Positions 1-7,607 of a stretch of 36,019 nucleotides of DNA are shown here, in pieces. A program made the position numbers and the translations under genes. This stretch comes from Candidatus Peribacteria bacterium RIFCSPHIGHO2_02_FULL_49_16 (GTDB lineage: Bacteria > Patescibacteriota > Gracilibacteria > Peribacterales > Peribacteraceae). The notes under the pieces were generated by a model. That model did not search any database. It worked only from the letters and a program-made list of their open reading frames with translations, and was not told the DNA's origin. The stretch lies in the NCBI GenBank assembly GCA_001788955.1, contig MFXT01000006.1, forward strand, positions 1 to 36,019. Direction: 5' to 3'. Each line of letters begins with the position of its first letter. Position 1 is the stretch's first letter.

Positions 1-1
1 T

Positions 2-82
2 TGTGTCTGGATTACCAACCAGGGAGTGCCAAATGTACTGGACTCGTACAAGCACTTGACAAAATACACACCATTTCTATAA
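2..82 (+). CDS. possible C-terminal end of an unrecognised upstream gene
   Basis: The frame beginning at base 2 is open from the window edge to a TAA at 80-82 and encodes 26 residues. I do not recognise it. The frame beginning at base 1 is also open, for about 50 codons, so the choice between them is weak. The stop would fall inside the TATAAT at 78-83, an arrangement also seen at the end of gltX in this window. Confidence 0.2.
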   Translation, partial: CVWITNQGVPNVLDSYKHLTKYTPFL

Positions 83-83
83 T
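56..83 (+). promoter_or_regulatory. strong sigma70-type promoter
   Basis: A perfect -35 TTGACA (56-61) is followed after 16 nt by a perfect -10 TATAAT (78-83), and transcription should start near 90. It is the best consensus promoter in the window, yet no convincing gene lies downstream on the plus strand before the hairpin at 190-243. Confidence 0.7.
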
Positions 84-89
84 AGAATT

Positions 90-250
90 TGCCAACATGT
101 ACTTTTTCTCCCTTCCCTCTAAAAATAGAGGATCAAGGGGCGGAACTCCCACATGGGCGTCATAAGAAACACGTTGGTAAAAAGTAGAGCGGGTTCCGAC
201 CCTACACCTTCAGAAAATCCTAGAGGTGTACGCTCGGAACCCGTTTCTCT
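90..250 (+). ncRNA. candidate small RNA of about 160 nt
   Basis: The interval is bounded by the consensus promoter at 56-83 and by the strong hairpin at 190-243, which on the plus strand is followed by a U-rich stretch. Inside it is a small CCTCT/AGAGG stem-loop near 117-133. The only reading frame is a short one from ATG 94 with no Shine-Dalgarno. It matches none of tmRNA, RNase P RNA, SRP RNA, 6S RNA or the riboswitches I can recognise. The RNA call rests only on promoter plus terminator. Confidence 0.35.
190..243. terminator. bidirectional hairpin terminator
   Basis: CGGGTTCCGA (190-199) pairs perfectly with TCGGAACCCG (234-243). Inside that, TACACCT (203-209) pairs with AGGTGTA (224-230). 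On the minus strand the stem is followed within a few bases by a run of five T, which fits termination of the operon ending at 220. On the plus strand it is followed by TTTCTCTTCT. The stop codon of the minus-strand gene lies inside the hairpin. Confidence 0.75.
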
Positions 251-798
251 TCTATGCGTGTTTTTGCCATGCGCATGAGTTTCAAAAGCCTCCTGTAATG
301 AATGAGACCACCTGTGACAACAGCACCGACAACACCCAGCCAAAGTGCGATTCCTGAATCCGGTAATGTATGCCCGTCATCCATCTTCTGAAAAATCTCC
401 GTGACTGACGCATCATCTTTATCTGACTCACGTACCGTACCGAGCTGACCTTCTTTTTCCGGTTTCGGGGCTGCCACACGTTCCAGACCAGATAAAGGAT
501 CTTCTGTCACCTGTCCCGAAACACTCTGAAGCGCAAGTTGTCGCGCATGACTCGTAATACCTCTGCGAACACTGTTTTGCTCTTCTGCAAGCTCACGAAT
601 GAATCTCCGTGATGGACGAGGAGAATCTGGCATTGTCGTCTTTCCGGCAAAATCACCAAGAAGATATGCCTGCAAACCTTGCATTCCTTCTGAAAAATGT
701 GGAGCAAAAATGGCGTACCCACCATACAGCGCCACTGCCATCAGCGCCCCGATTCCCGCTCCGATGATTTGTTTCCACAAGGGAGATTTGTGTGACAT
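220..798 (-). CDS. small two-TM protein with C-terminal LPxSG-like anchor region
   Basis: This 192-residue protein belongs to no family I recognise. Residues 9-32 form a hydrophobic segment, an N-terminal anchor or signal. The middle, about 35-140, is charged, low in hydrophobic residues and probably extracytoplasmic. The C-terminus has LPDSG at 145-149, then a hydrophobic stretch (150-167), then a basic tail. That order of LPxTG-like motif, membrane segment and positive tail is the layout of sortase substrates, but the motif has S for T and no sortase is visible in this window, so an ordinary two-TM protein is equally possible. The ATG lies 7 nt after a TATACT, indicating a leaderless start. 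The gene is last in its minus-strand group, and its stop lies in a strong terminator hairpin. Confidence 0.75.
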   Translation of the reverse strand: MSHKSPLWKQIIGAGIGALMAVALYGGYAIFAPHFSEGMQGLQAYLLGDFAGKTTMPDSPRPSRRFIRELAEEQNSVRRGITSHARQLALQSVSGQVTEDPLSGLERVAAPKPEKEGQLGTVRESDKDDASVTEIFQKMDDGHTLPDSGIALWLGVVGAVVTGGLIHYRRLLKLMRMAKTRIEEKRVPSVHL

Positions 799-805
799 TC
801 CTCTT

Positions 806-811
806 AGTATA
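806..811 (-). promoter_or_regulatory. -10 box TATACT for the LPxSG-like protein (leaderless)
   Basis: Read on the minus strand this is an extended -10 (TGCTATACT) ending 7 nt before the ATG at 798. Transcription should start at or within a few bases of the start codon. Confidence 0.6.
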
Positions 812-838
812 GCATGAAAAAATTTGAATGGGAATGTG

Positions 839-1234
839 TCATTTTTTTCGTAAAATACTGCTCTTATATTCTTCCGGCTTGAATGCCGGAATTCGCATGA
901 TTTTACACCCGATATCTTTTTCTATCACCCCTGGAGGGAGTTTCTGGTCATATCCAAGACAGAGCACGTTCGGCTTAATTTCGCGTACCGGTTTCAGAAA
1001 ATCTCCTCCCAAACTCCCGAGTACGACATGTGCTTCAGGATAGAGAGAAGAGAGAAGTTCCAGACGCTCTTTTTCCGCTTGTACGGGGGCACGCCCTTTG
1101 ATCTGCTCTACAGATTGATCACGTGCAACAATAATGAAGAGCTCATTGCCCTTTTTTTGTGCCTGATCTAAAAAAAACCGGTGTCCGGGATGCAGGCAGT
1201 CGAATGTTCCACAAACAAGAACGCGCATGGCCAA
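839..1234 (-). CDS. cytidylyltransferase-family nucleotidyltransferase
   Basis: This 131-residue single-domain protein has the HIGH-like signature GTFDCLHPGH at residues 9-18 and a C-terminal YKSSILRKK, typical of the compact cytidylyltransferases (glycerol-3-phosphate cytidylyltransferase TagD, archaeal-type FAD synthase RibL). These enzymes transfer CMP or AMP from CTP or ATP to a phosphorylated substrate. The substrate cannot be read from sequence; FMN or glycerol-3-phosphate are the main alternatives. It lies 14 nt downstream of the PP2C-like gene on the same strand and is probably co-transcribed. A second in-frame ATG two codons in is an alternative start. No Shine-Dalgarno is present. 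Confidence 0.85.
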   Translation of the reverse strand: MAMRVLVCGTFDCLHPGHRFFLDQAQKKGNELFIIVARDQSVEQIKGRAPVQAEKERLELLSSLYPEAHVVLGSLGGDFLKPVREIKPNVLCLGYDQKLPPGVIEKDIGCKIMRIPAFKPEEYKSSILRKK

Positions 1235-1248
1235 AACACACTCTTTAC

Positions 1249-3189
1249 TTAACGTTGTTCCATGTCAATAACATACAGACGCTTTTCATCGAGGATGTAG
1301 AGTCGTCCTTCATCCTGATCGACAAATAGATCTTGCAATTCCCCAATTGAATCTCCTTCCAGAACATACTGGCGTATATACGATGAATCTCCACTGGCCG
1401 ATATCTCACTGGAAACAATGACGCGAGAATGAAGAGGGTCAAGGAAATAGAAATTCCCATTTTGCAACTTAAAGACCTTTGTTGCTCTTTCAAGCACGCC
1501 TTCGGGCAAGCGCCGTATGGCAAACGGACGCACCTCTCCACGGAAGAGCCGCACGATCTTCCCACCATTTTTCAAGATATAGACATTACCATCAATCACC
1601 ATATCGATGGCACCAGACAGATCTCCATTGACATTATATTCCACAGGAACGGAGTAGCGATTACTCAAGCGCTCATACTTGTAAATCTGATTATTCTCCG
1701 AAGAAAGAATATAGAAATATCGCAAATATGCTTTCACATCCTGGCCGGAAATCCACCCTGCGGGATCTTCTGTCTTGAATGATGTAAATTGCCCATTCGA
1801 AAATTCCAGAAGATTGTTTCCTGTTGTGAGGAAAGTCAGCACCTGATAGCGATCAAATTCTGTGCCATCAATCAAGACTTCCTGATCCGATACCAGGAGA
1901 GGATCATCGATCGCATTTAAGAGAACGCGATAGAGATTTTGACGATCAAATGCAATAAATTCTCCATCTCCCAAGCCAATTAAACCTTGTGCCAGTACTG
2001 CAGGAGCCTTTGATGAGAGATTCACCACGGTTCGGGGAGAAAGGCGGATGATATTATTCATTTCTTCCCGCTTGGTACGAATGCGGTCAAGAAGATCGAG
2101 TGCTTCGGTGCGAAATGCGCTCACTTCGTTATCTACCACCTGTTTCGCTCGCTCCTCCGCCCGTTGCAAAATAGCATTTGCTGCTTCGCCGTCACCGGCG
2201 AGATACCGGTTTTGCGCCGTCTGTATTTCGGAAGAAATTTGTTCCACAAGCGATTCCAATTCCACCTGCGTCTTTCCACGTTGGCTTAAGACGGCAACAT
2301 GAATGACGATCCATACCAAAAGAAGTATACCGACTGCGGCGGCCAACAGAAGCAGCTGACGACGACGTCTGTATCGCGGGTGCGTGATATGTGAAATCCA
2401 TGCTGCAAAAGATGCATGTGCTCGTTTTGCATGAAAAAGTGATGTGATATTGCGGGGAAGAAATTCCCGAAGCTTCCTACTCCACGTGAAAAAACTCTCT
2501 ACAGAAAAAGAAGAAGTGCTTCGTCGAAGGGTAGAACGAGATGCAGGAGCCGTAACGCGCCGTATCGCGCGTGGCTCATCGGATGCAAAGAGAAGAGTTG
2601 CAATCGCAGCCGCTTCTCCATCCGATTCCATATGAGACAGAAGTTCATCAAGTAAATGCTCTTCCCGATGTGCGTGCTGCGCAAGTTGTGTCGGAGTGAG
2701 TGATCGAAGCAATCGCTGTGTGGAAAAAACGACGATATCTCGTGGATCCAGAGCACCGGATGCAACATGGACAAACGCCGGAATCGGCTTGCGGCCTCCG
2801 TATTCCGTAATCTGCGTCGTCAGAGCACCGCGAACGAGATACGCCTCTCCACGACCCGTGTGCGACACATGCAGCACACCCTGTGTATCCAGTATCGCAA
2901 TAATCATATGCGCTTCTTCCACGCGGCGCGCGAGAAAAAGCCCCTTCAGAAATCCATTTAACTCTTTCAACGTTCCATCAAGACGATCCGGCGCTTCATC
3001 ACCACCTTCCAAAAGAGAATGATCGATGATCGCCATACACTCACGTTCCACGGTTTCCATATCACTCGCATTGGCACGCACATGCATCAGCACACAGACA
3101 TGCTCTTTTTGATGCGACCGTAGAGAATGTGTCACAAGAGAAACAGCGCGCGGTGCGGATGTTTTCCCCGTCCGGATCTTTACATCCAT
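1249..3189 (-). CDS. PP2C-like domain, TM and beta-propeller membrane protein
   Basis: From the start chosen here this is a 646-residue protein. Residues about 1-190 resemble a PPM/PP2C phosphatase fold, with DGTL, GRGEAYLVR and DIVVFSTQRLLRSLT blocks; I could not confirm the full set of metal-binding aspartates, so activity is uncertain. A basic stretch leads into one TM segment (about 272-298), then a probable coiled coil (about 305-370), then a repetitive beta-rich region to the end that looks like a propeller (recurring 'IYILxxG', 'FYFLDP', 'LYILDE' strands). I infer a membrane sensor with a cytoplasmic phosphatase-like head and an external propeller. I chose ATG 3189 because a TTGCTC-16-GATAAT promoter ends 9 nt upstream. 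An in-frame ATG at 3303 would add 38 residues of poor quality. Confidence 0.75.
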   Translation of the reverse strand: MDVKIRTGKTSAPRAVSLVTHSLRSHQKEHVCVLMHVRANASDMETVERECMAIIDHSLLEGGDEAPDRLDGTLKELNGFLKGLFLARRVEEAHMIIAILDTQGVLHVSHTGRGEAYLVRGALTTQITEYGGRKPIPAFVHVASGALDPRDIVVFSTQRLLRSLTPTQLAQHAHREEHLLDELLSHMESDGEAAAIATLLFASDEPRAIRRVTAPASRSTLRRSTSSFSVESFFTWSRKLREFLPRNITSLFHAKRAHASFAAWISHITHPRYRRRRQLLLLAAAVGILLLVWIVIHVAVLSQRGKTQVELESLVEQISSEIQTAQNRYLAGDGEAANAILQRAEERAKQVVDNEVSAFRTEALDLLDRIRTKREEMNNIIRLSPRTVVNLSSKAPAVLAQGLIGLGDGEFIAFDRQNLYRVLLNAIDDPLLVSDQEVLIDGTEFDRYQVLTFLTTGNNLLEFSNGQFTSFKTEDPAGWISGQDVKAYLRYFYILSSENNQIYKYERLSNRYSVPVEYNVNGDLSGAIDMVIDGNVYILKNGGKIVRLFRGEVRPFAIRRLPEGVLERATKVFKLQNGNFYFLDPLHSRVIVSSEISASGDSSYIRQYVLEGDSIGELQDLFVDQDEGRLYILDEKRLYVIDMEQR

Positions 3190-3198
3190 GAGTGAAAG

Positions 3199-3226
3199 AT
3201 TATCGCATTTACAGGAATATGAGCAA
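3199..3226 (-). promoter_or_regulatory. promoter of the PP2C-like gene
   Basis: On the minus strand TTGCTC (3226-3221) is followed after 16 nt by GATAAT (3204-3199), which ends 9 nt before ATG 3189. This predicts a leader of only a few bases and supports the shorter start. Confidence 0.5.
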
Positions 3227-3402
3227 GATTTGAAGGTAAAGAGCGTCTTGTTTTGACACATATCTGTTGTAATGCGACGGTTGGTATGAATGGAGAATCC
3301 CATCTATGTACAAAGTTTCATAGTAATAATTTGTTTACTGTAAGCCAAATACTCTTAGTAATATCAAATTTGGTATTGCAATCCTATTAAAAGGAGCGTA
3401 GC

Positions 3403-3435
3403 ATGCTGAACATAGAACTTTATAGATATTCATGA
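3403..3435 (+). CDS. possible 10-residue leader peptide upstream of RNase J
   Basis: An ATG at 3403 sits 7 nt after AAAAGGAG, one of very few Shine-Dalgarno-like sites in the window, and encodes MLNIELYRYS. Its TGA overlaps the RNase J ATG as ATGA, a layout typical of translational coupling. A competing reading is that rnj is leaderless from the -10 at 3421, which lies inside this small frame. Confidence 0.3.
   Translation: MLNIELYRYS
3421..3426 (+). promoter_or_regulatory. -10 box TATAGA for RNase J (leaderless)
   Basis: TATAGA ends 5 nt before the ATG at 3432, which matches the leaderless spacing found at many other genes here. Confidence 0.45.
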
Positions 3436-5207
3436 AACCCATACGAAGATGGATTGGAGGACGAAAACGAAAACAATCTTCCATATCACAATCACCCACT
3501 CGCACCGAACCACGTTCGGGTGAGCAAAAACAGCACAGGAAAGGTTTACGAGTGTATCCGCTCGGCGGCTTTGAACAAATCGGCAGAAACTGCTTCGTCG
3601 TCGATGTCGACGATGATCTCTACATCATCGATCTCGGCCTTCAGTTCCCCGAGGAAGACATGCTCGGAATCGATTATCTCGTGCCGGATATCTCATATTT
3701 GAAAGGAAAAGAGGGAACGATCAAAGCTCTCCTCTTCACGCACGGACACCTGGATCATATCGGTGCCATACAACATCTTCTGCCGGAACTCCACTTTCCT
3801 CCCTGCTACGGGACAAAACTCACCATGGCTATGGTGCGCAAGCGTCTCGATGAAGAAAAACTAACAGGAAAGGCTCAACTAAAATCCATTCTCTATGGAG
3901 AAAAGATCCGAATTGGAACAGTGGAGGTGGAATACATCCGAGTAAATCACAGTATTCCCGATTCTGCCGCCATCGCTCTCCACACACCATACGGAACGCT
4001 TATTCACACGGGGGACTTTAAGTTCGATTTTACTCCCATAAATGAGCCTCCTACAGATATGCACCGTCTTGCGACTCTCGGAAAAGATGGAGTTCTCGCC
4101 ATTATTGCCGACTCTACCAATGCCACAAAACCCGGCATGAGTCCAAGTGAAAAGGATATTTCCCAAACGCTCTTCGGACTTATTCGCGATGCGGATGGAC
4201 GTATTATTGTGTCCACGTTCAGTTCACTCCTTAATCGGATCCAGCAAATCGTCGATCATGCGAGAAAGTTTAATCGGACGATTTTTATCTCCGGGCGTAG
4301 CATGGAAACGAATATCGAAATTGCCCAGAATCTTGGCTATCTTAAAGCCCCTCGCGGACTCATCCGCAAAGCAGGGCCGGGAATGAATCAACTGCCGGAT
4401 AAACAAGTACTTATTATTACCACCGGAAGTCAGGGAGAAGAAAATGCGGGACTTGCTCGCATCGGTCTCGGCACCCATCGTCATATCAGCATCAAAAAAG
4501 GTGATACGGTCATCTTAAGTTCCAACCCCATAATCGGGAATCAGCGGGCAGTTGCAAAAGTCATCAATAATCTGCACGTCCAAGGGGCAAAGGTGAAGAC
4601 GAATGCGGAACTCGCACTGCACACAACAGGACATGGTCATTGTGATGACATCATCCTTATGCATCGGCTTGTGCGCCCGCGCCACATCATTCCGGAACAC
4701 GGCGAACCATACATGCGCGAAGCACATGCAGATATAGCACGCAATCTCGGATACTCTGATAATCAGATACACATGCTTACGAATGGCGAGATTCTCGAAT
4801 TCGATGTAGAAGGAAATGCACGCAAGAGTAAAACCAAAATCCCCATCCGCGATGTCATTATCGACGGCCGCACACCGGCAACAGCTGAAGGACAACGCGT
4901 ATTGACGGATCGAAAAATCATGAGTACGGGAGGAGCAATCGTCGTCGTTCTCAAAGTATACAAAGACTCCAAACGTCTTGTCGGCGATCCTGATGTAATT
5001 TCTCGCGGACTTATTTATGGATCTGAACAGGAAAAGGTGAGCAAAGAAGTCGTACGCATCGCCAAAAAGACGTATGAAGAGGAATTCGCACGCAAAACTA
5101 CCGATCGCAAAGCGGTGAAGCGCGCCATCACCGGCGCCTTATATCGCTACTTTAATCGAGAGATTGATCGCGAACCGATGATCGTGCCATTAGTTGTGGA
5201 AGTATAA
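3432..5207 (+). CDS. rnj: ribonuclease J
   Basis: This 591-residue protein is a metallo-beta-lactamase/beta-CASP ribonuclease, with 5'-3' exo- and endonuclease activity in mRNA decay and rRNA maturation. The zinc motif HGHLDH is near residues 103-108 after LLFTHG, the second histidine block is in VNHSIPDS, an aspartate block is in IHTGDFKFD, and beta-CASP motifs follow (ADSTN, STFSS, TTGSQGE, HTTGHG, PEHGEP). The C-terminal domain is present and the length is normal. A short basic N-terminal extension (about 40 residues) precedes the catalytic domain. Its presence fits the long pre-16S stem in this window, which would need processing, although that link is inference. The flippase gene follows after 28 nt. 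Confidence 0.95.
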   Translation: MKPIRRWIGGRKRKQSSISQSPTRTEPRSGEQKQHRKGLRVYPLGGFEQIGRNCFVVDVDDDLYIIDLGLQFPEEDMLGIDYLVPDISYLKGKEGTIKALLFTHGHLDHIGAIQHLLPELHFPPCYGTKLTMAMVRKRLDEEKLTGKAQLKSILYGEKIRIGTVEVEYIRVNHSIPDSAAIALHTPYGTLIHTGDFKFDFTPINEPPTDMHRLATLGKDGVLAIIADSTNATKPGMSPSEKDISQTLFGLIRDADGRIIVSTFSSLLNRIQQIVDHARKFNRTIFISGRSMETNIEIAQNLGYLKAPRGLIRKAGPGMNQLPDKQVLIITTGSQGEENAGLARIGLGTHRHISIKKGDTVILSSNPIIGNQRAVAKVINNLHVQGAKVKTNAELALHTTGHGHCDDIILMHRLVRPRHIIPEHGEPYMREAHADIARNLGYSDNQIHMLTNGEILEFDVEGNARKSKTKIPIRDVIIDGRTPATAEGQRVLTDRKIMSTGGAIVVVLKVYKDSKRLVGDPDVISRGLIYGSEQEKVSKEVVRIAKKTYEEEFARKTTDRKAVKRAITGALYRYFNREIDREPMIVPLVVEV

Positions 5208-5223
5208 CATGAAGGTGGCAAGG

Positions 5224-5229
5224 TATACT
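5224..5229 (+). promoter_or_regulatory. -10 box TATACT for the flippase (leaderless)
   Basis: TATACT ends 6 nt before ATG 5236. It lies just after the rnj stop codon, so the flippase has its own promoter. It also decides the start against a longer frame that would overlap rnj. Confidence 0.6.
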
Positions 5230-5235
5230 TTCTCC

Positions 5236-6723
5236 ATGTCGAATCAGAAAATCGTCCATTCCACCCTCTGGCAAATCGCCAGCCAATGTGTCATGGCGTT
5301 TTTAAGTATCATCACGGTTAAATTCGTAGCGCTGGGCCTCTCAAAGGAACTCGCCGGAAATTACAATTCTGCCTACGGTTTTCTCCAACTTTTCGGCATC
5401 CTCGCAGATTTTGGCCTCTATGCCGTTTCCGTACGGGAAATGAGTGCGGCAAAGGATAAAGAAAAAATCTTGAGCACAATCATTCTTCTTCGCAGCGTCA
5501 CCATTTTCCTTGCGCTCGGATCTGCACTCCTCTTCGCATGGATATTGCCTGTGTGGCAGGGTACTCCACTTCCTTTAAGCATCACCATTGCCGCACTCGT
5601 TCCATTCTTCACACTCCTTGCCGGCATGATGCGAACGGTCTTCCAGATCACCTATACAATGCACTACGTCTTCGTTGCAGAAGTTGTACAGCGCATCATC
5701 ACCGTCGCCCTGATCGGACTTCTTGTGATACTTGGCATGCGTGGAAGCACCGACCTCCACCACCTGCATCTCGTTCTTTTCTTTGGCGGCATCGGTGCTT
5801 TCGTTCTCTTTGTGATTTCACTTTTTTATGCAAATCGACTCCTACCCATACAGTTCTCTTTCGATGCGGCTTTACTGAAAGAGATCTTCAAAAAGGCGGC
5901 GCCGTACGGTCTTGCCTTCCTCTGCATCGCTCTCTATCGCCAATTCGACACCACACTCATCGCCCTCTTGCGAGACGACTATGAACTGCAAAATGCCTAC
6001 TACGGATTTGCCATTCGCATCACCGATATGGCCTATCTCATTCCCACATTTCTTCTGAATTCCACACTTCCCATGCTGACACGATCACACATACATTCTC
6101 CAGAGCGTCGAAACATTCTAGAACGCACTCTCCTCCTCATTCTCACTTTCGGCATCATCATCTGTCTCTTCTCGCTCCTTTGGCCCCGCCCGTTTATGCA
6201 GCTTCTTACCACGGAGCAATACTTGAGTACAGCCACTCGCACCGGAGCAGATACCGCTCTCGCCCTTCTCTCTCTCCCCATGCTTCTCAACGGTCTTATT
6301 CTCTTTTGCTTTTATGCGCTCCTCACGATCCACCATTGGCGCCCATTGGTGACGCGCCTCGCGGCGATCGCCTTTCTCACCATTCTCTTGAATAGTGTTC
6401 TCATTCCTCGCTTCGGCTTCATCGGCGCAGGCATCACCTCAATCATCATTCATGTTCTCCTCACGCTCATCCTTCTTCCTGTAACTCTCTCCGCCATCCA
6501 GTTTTCCATTCCATGGAAGAAACTCCTCCCCCTCATTCCGTTTACAGTTCTTCTTGGTGGAGCACTACTGCTTACCCAACCCCTTCTCACTTCAAATCTT
6601 CACACAGTCATTGGACTTGGTAGTATGGGCCTTTGGACAGGTATACTCGTTCACACATTAAAAATTCAAAGACTGACAAGATACTACTTCAAAACATTCC
6701 CTTATCGCCCAGAAAAATTTTGA
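5236..6723 (+). CDS. polysaccharide flippase (Wzx/MurJ-like MOP superfamily)
   Basis: This is a 495-residue polytopic membrane protein with about 12-14 hydrophobic segments and short loops. The N-terminus (STLWQIASQ, VKFVALGLSK, YGFLQLFGILADFGL) and the layout match oligosaccharide flippases of the Wzx/RfbX type, which move lipid-linked sugars across the cytoplasmic membrane. MurJ in this organism would be a related protein, and sequence reading alone cannot rule out that role; the N-terminal signature looks more Wzx-like. The start at 5236 follows the -10 at 5224. The stop lies in the loop/right-arm junction of a perfect 20-bp inverted repeat. Confidence 0.85.
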   Translation: MSNQKIVHSTLWQIASQCVMAFLSIITVKFVALGLSKELAGNYNSAYGFLQLFGILADFGLYAVSVREMSAAKDKEKILSTIILLRSVTIFLALGSALLFAWILPVWQGTPLPLSITIAALVPFFTLLAGMMRTVFQITYTMHYVFVAEVVQRIITVALIGLLVILGMRGSTDLHHLHLVLFFGGIGAFVLFVISLFYANRLLPIQFSFDAALLKEIFKKAAPYGLAFLCIALYRQFDTTLIALLRDDYELQNAYYGFAIRITDMAYLIPTFLLNSTLPMLTRSHIHSPERRNILERTLLLILTFGIIICLFSLLWPRPFMQLLTTEQYLSTATRTGADTALALLSLPMLLNGLILFCFYALLTIHHWRPLVTRLAAIAFLTILLNSVLIPRFGFIGAGITSIIIHVLLTLILLPVTLSAIQFSIPWKKLLPLIPFTVLLGGALLLTQPLLTSNLHTVIGLGSMGLWTGILVHTLKIQRLTRYYFKTFPYRPEKF

Positions 6724-6737
6724 AGTAGTATCTTGTC
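6675..6737. repeat. perfect 20-bp inverted repeat with 23-nt spacer
   Basis: The arms at 6675-6694 and 6718-6737 are exact reverse complements, beginning GACAAGATAC and ending GTATCTTGTC. The left arm is the end of the flippase coding region and the right arm ends exactly one base before the TTG start of the next gene. The right arm contains TAGTAT (6726-6731), a plausible -10. In a read-through transcript it would form a very stable hairpin directly before the start codon; as DNA it could be an operator. Confidence 0.85.
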
Positions 6738-7553
6738 TTGCACAAAGCCCTTTTTCTTCTCACAGGCCTCCTCACTCTCTCCACACTCGAACTTTCCAAA
6801 TTGCCCGACGGCGACCTCCATCTTCATCTTCTTGATGTCGGTCAAGGTGATTCCATTCTTCTTACCACTCCCTCCGGCAAACATATTCTTATAGATGGCG
6901 GTCCCAATCTCTCCGTACTGGAACATTTGGGAACATATCTTCCCTTTTTCGATCGTCACATTGATCTCCTCATACTTTCTCATCCAAATCAAGATCATCT
7001 CACCGCATTTCCCGAAATCACCAAACGGTATTCCATCGGCTCCATACTTCTCACCGGCGCCCCATTCGATCTTGCACGCTATGATGCGCTTATTACACAA
7101 ATTCGGGAACGGAATATTCCCGTCATCGTCGCAGATCCTAAAAAGGATATTGCCATGGGAGATGGGGTATTGATCGATGTCCTCTGGCCACCACAAAAAC
7201 TCCGGGAAACATTTCTCAACAATGAAAATGAACTCTCTATCATCGCACGTATTCTCTACAAAGAGCATAGCATTCTTCTCACTGGCGATATTGAACATGG
7301 CGGCGAAGTCGCGATTCTCCAGTCCGGCGCCGATAGTGATTCTACTATTCTTAAAGTTGCTCACCACGGCAGCAAATCCTCTTCATCCACAGGTTTTCTT
7401 CTTGCGGCTTCCCCCGATCTCGCGCTCATTTCCGCAGGAAAGAATAATCCTTACGGCCACCCCAACAAAAAAGTTATAGAACGGCTGGAGGCAATGGGAA
7501 TTGAAGTAAGAAGTACAATCAAAGATGGCACTGTTTCCTTGATATTGGAATAA
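6738..7553 (+). CDS. ComEC-type metallo-beta-lactamase-fold hydrolase, exported or membrane-anchored
   Basis: This 271-residue protein has an N-terminal hydrophobic segment (about 3-20). Next come HLLDVGQGDSIL and LIDGGP, the hallmark start of the ComEC/Rec2 C-terminal metallohydrolase domain, then SHPNQDH (81-87), LLTGDIE and VAHHGS, and a C-terminal NPYGHP. In ComEC this domain is thought to degrade the non-transported DNA strand; free-standing copies are common and their substrates are mostly unknown. No ComEC channel region is present. The TTG start is chosen because TAGTAT ends 6 nt upstream and the hydrophobic N-terminus begins there. The 20-bp inverted repeat abuts this start. Confidence 0.8.
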   Translation: MHKALFLLTGLLTLSTLELSKLPDGDLHLHLLDVGQGDSILLTTPSGKHILIDGGPNLSVLEHLGTYLPFFDRHIDLLILSHPNQDHLTAFPEITKRYSIGSILLTGAPFDLARYDALITQIRERNIPVIVADPKKDIAMGDGVLIDVLWPPQKLRETFLNNENELSIIARILYKEHSILLTGDIEHGGEVAILQSGADSDSTILKVAHHGSKSSSSTGFLLAASPDLALISAGKNNPYGHPNKKVIERLEAMGIEVRSTIKDGTVSLILE

Positions 7554-7595
7554 ATAAAATATAGAAATTTAGCTTCACAAAGCCATTTTTTTAGC

Positions 7596-7601
7596 TATAA
7601 T
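7596..7601 (+). promoter_or_regulatory. -10 box TATAAT for the nucleotidyltransferase (leaderless, ATC start)
   Basis: A perfect TATAAT ends 6 nt before the ATC at 7608, the same spacing as at flippase, nrdR and dnaE. This promoter supports placing the start at that non-canonical codon. Confidence 0.6.
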
Positions 7602-7607
7602 CTCGTC

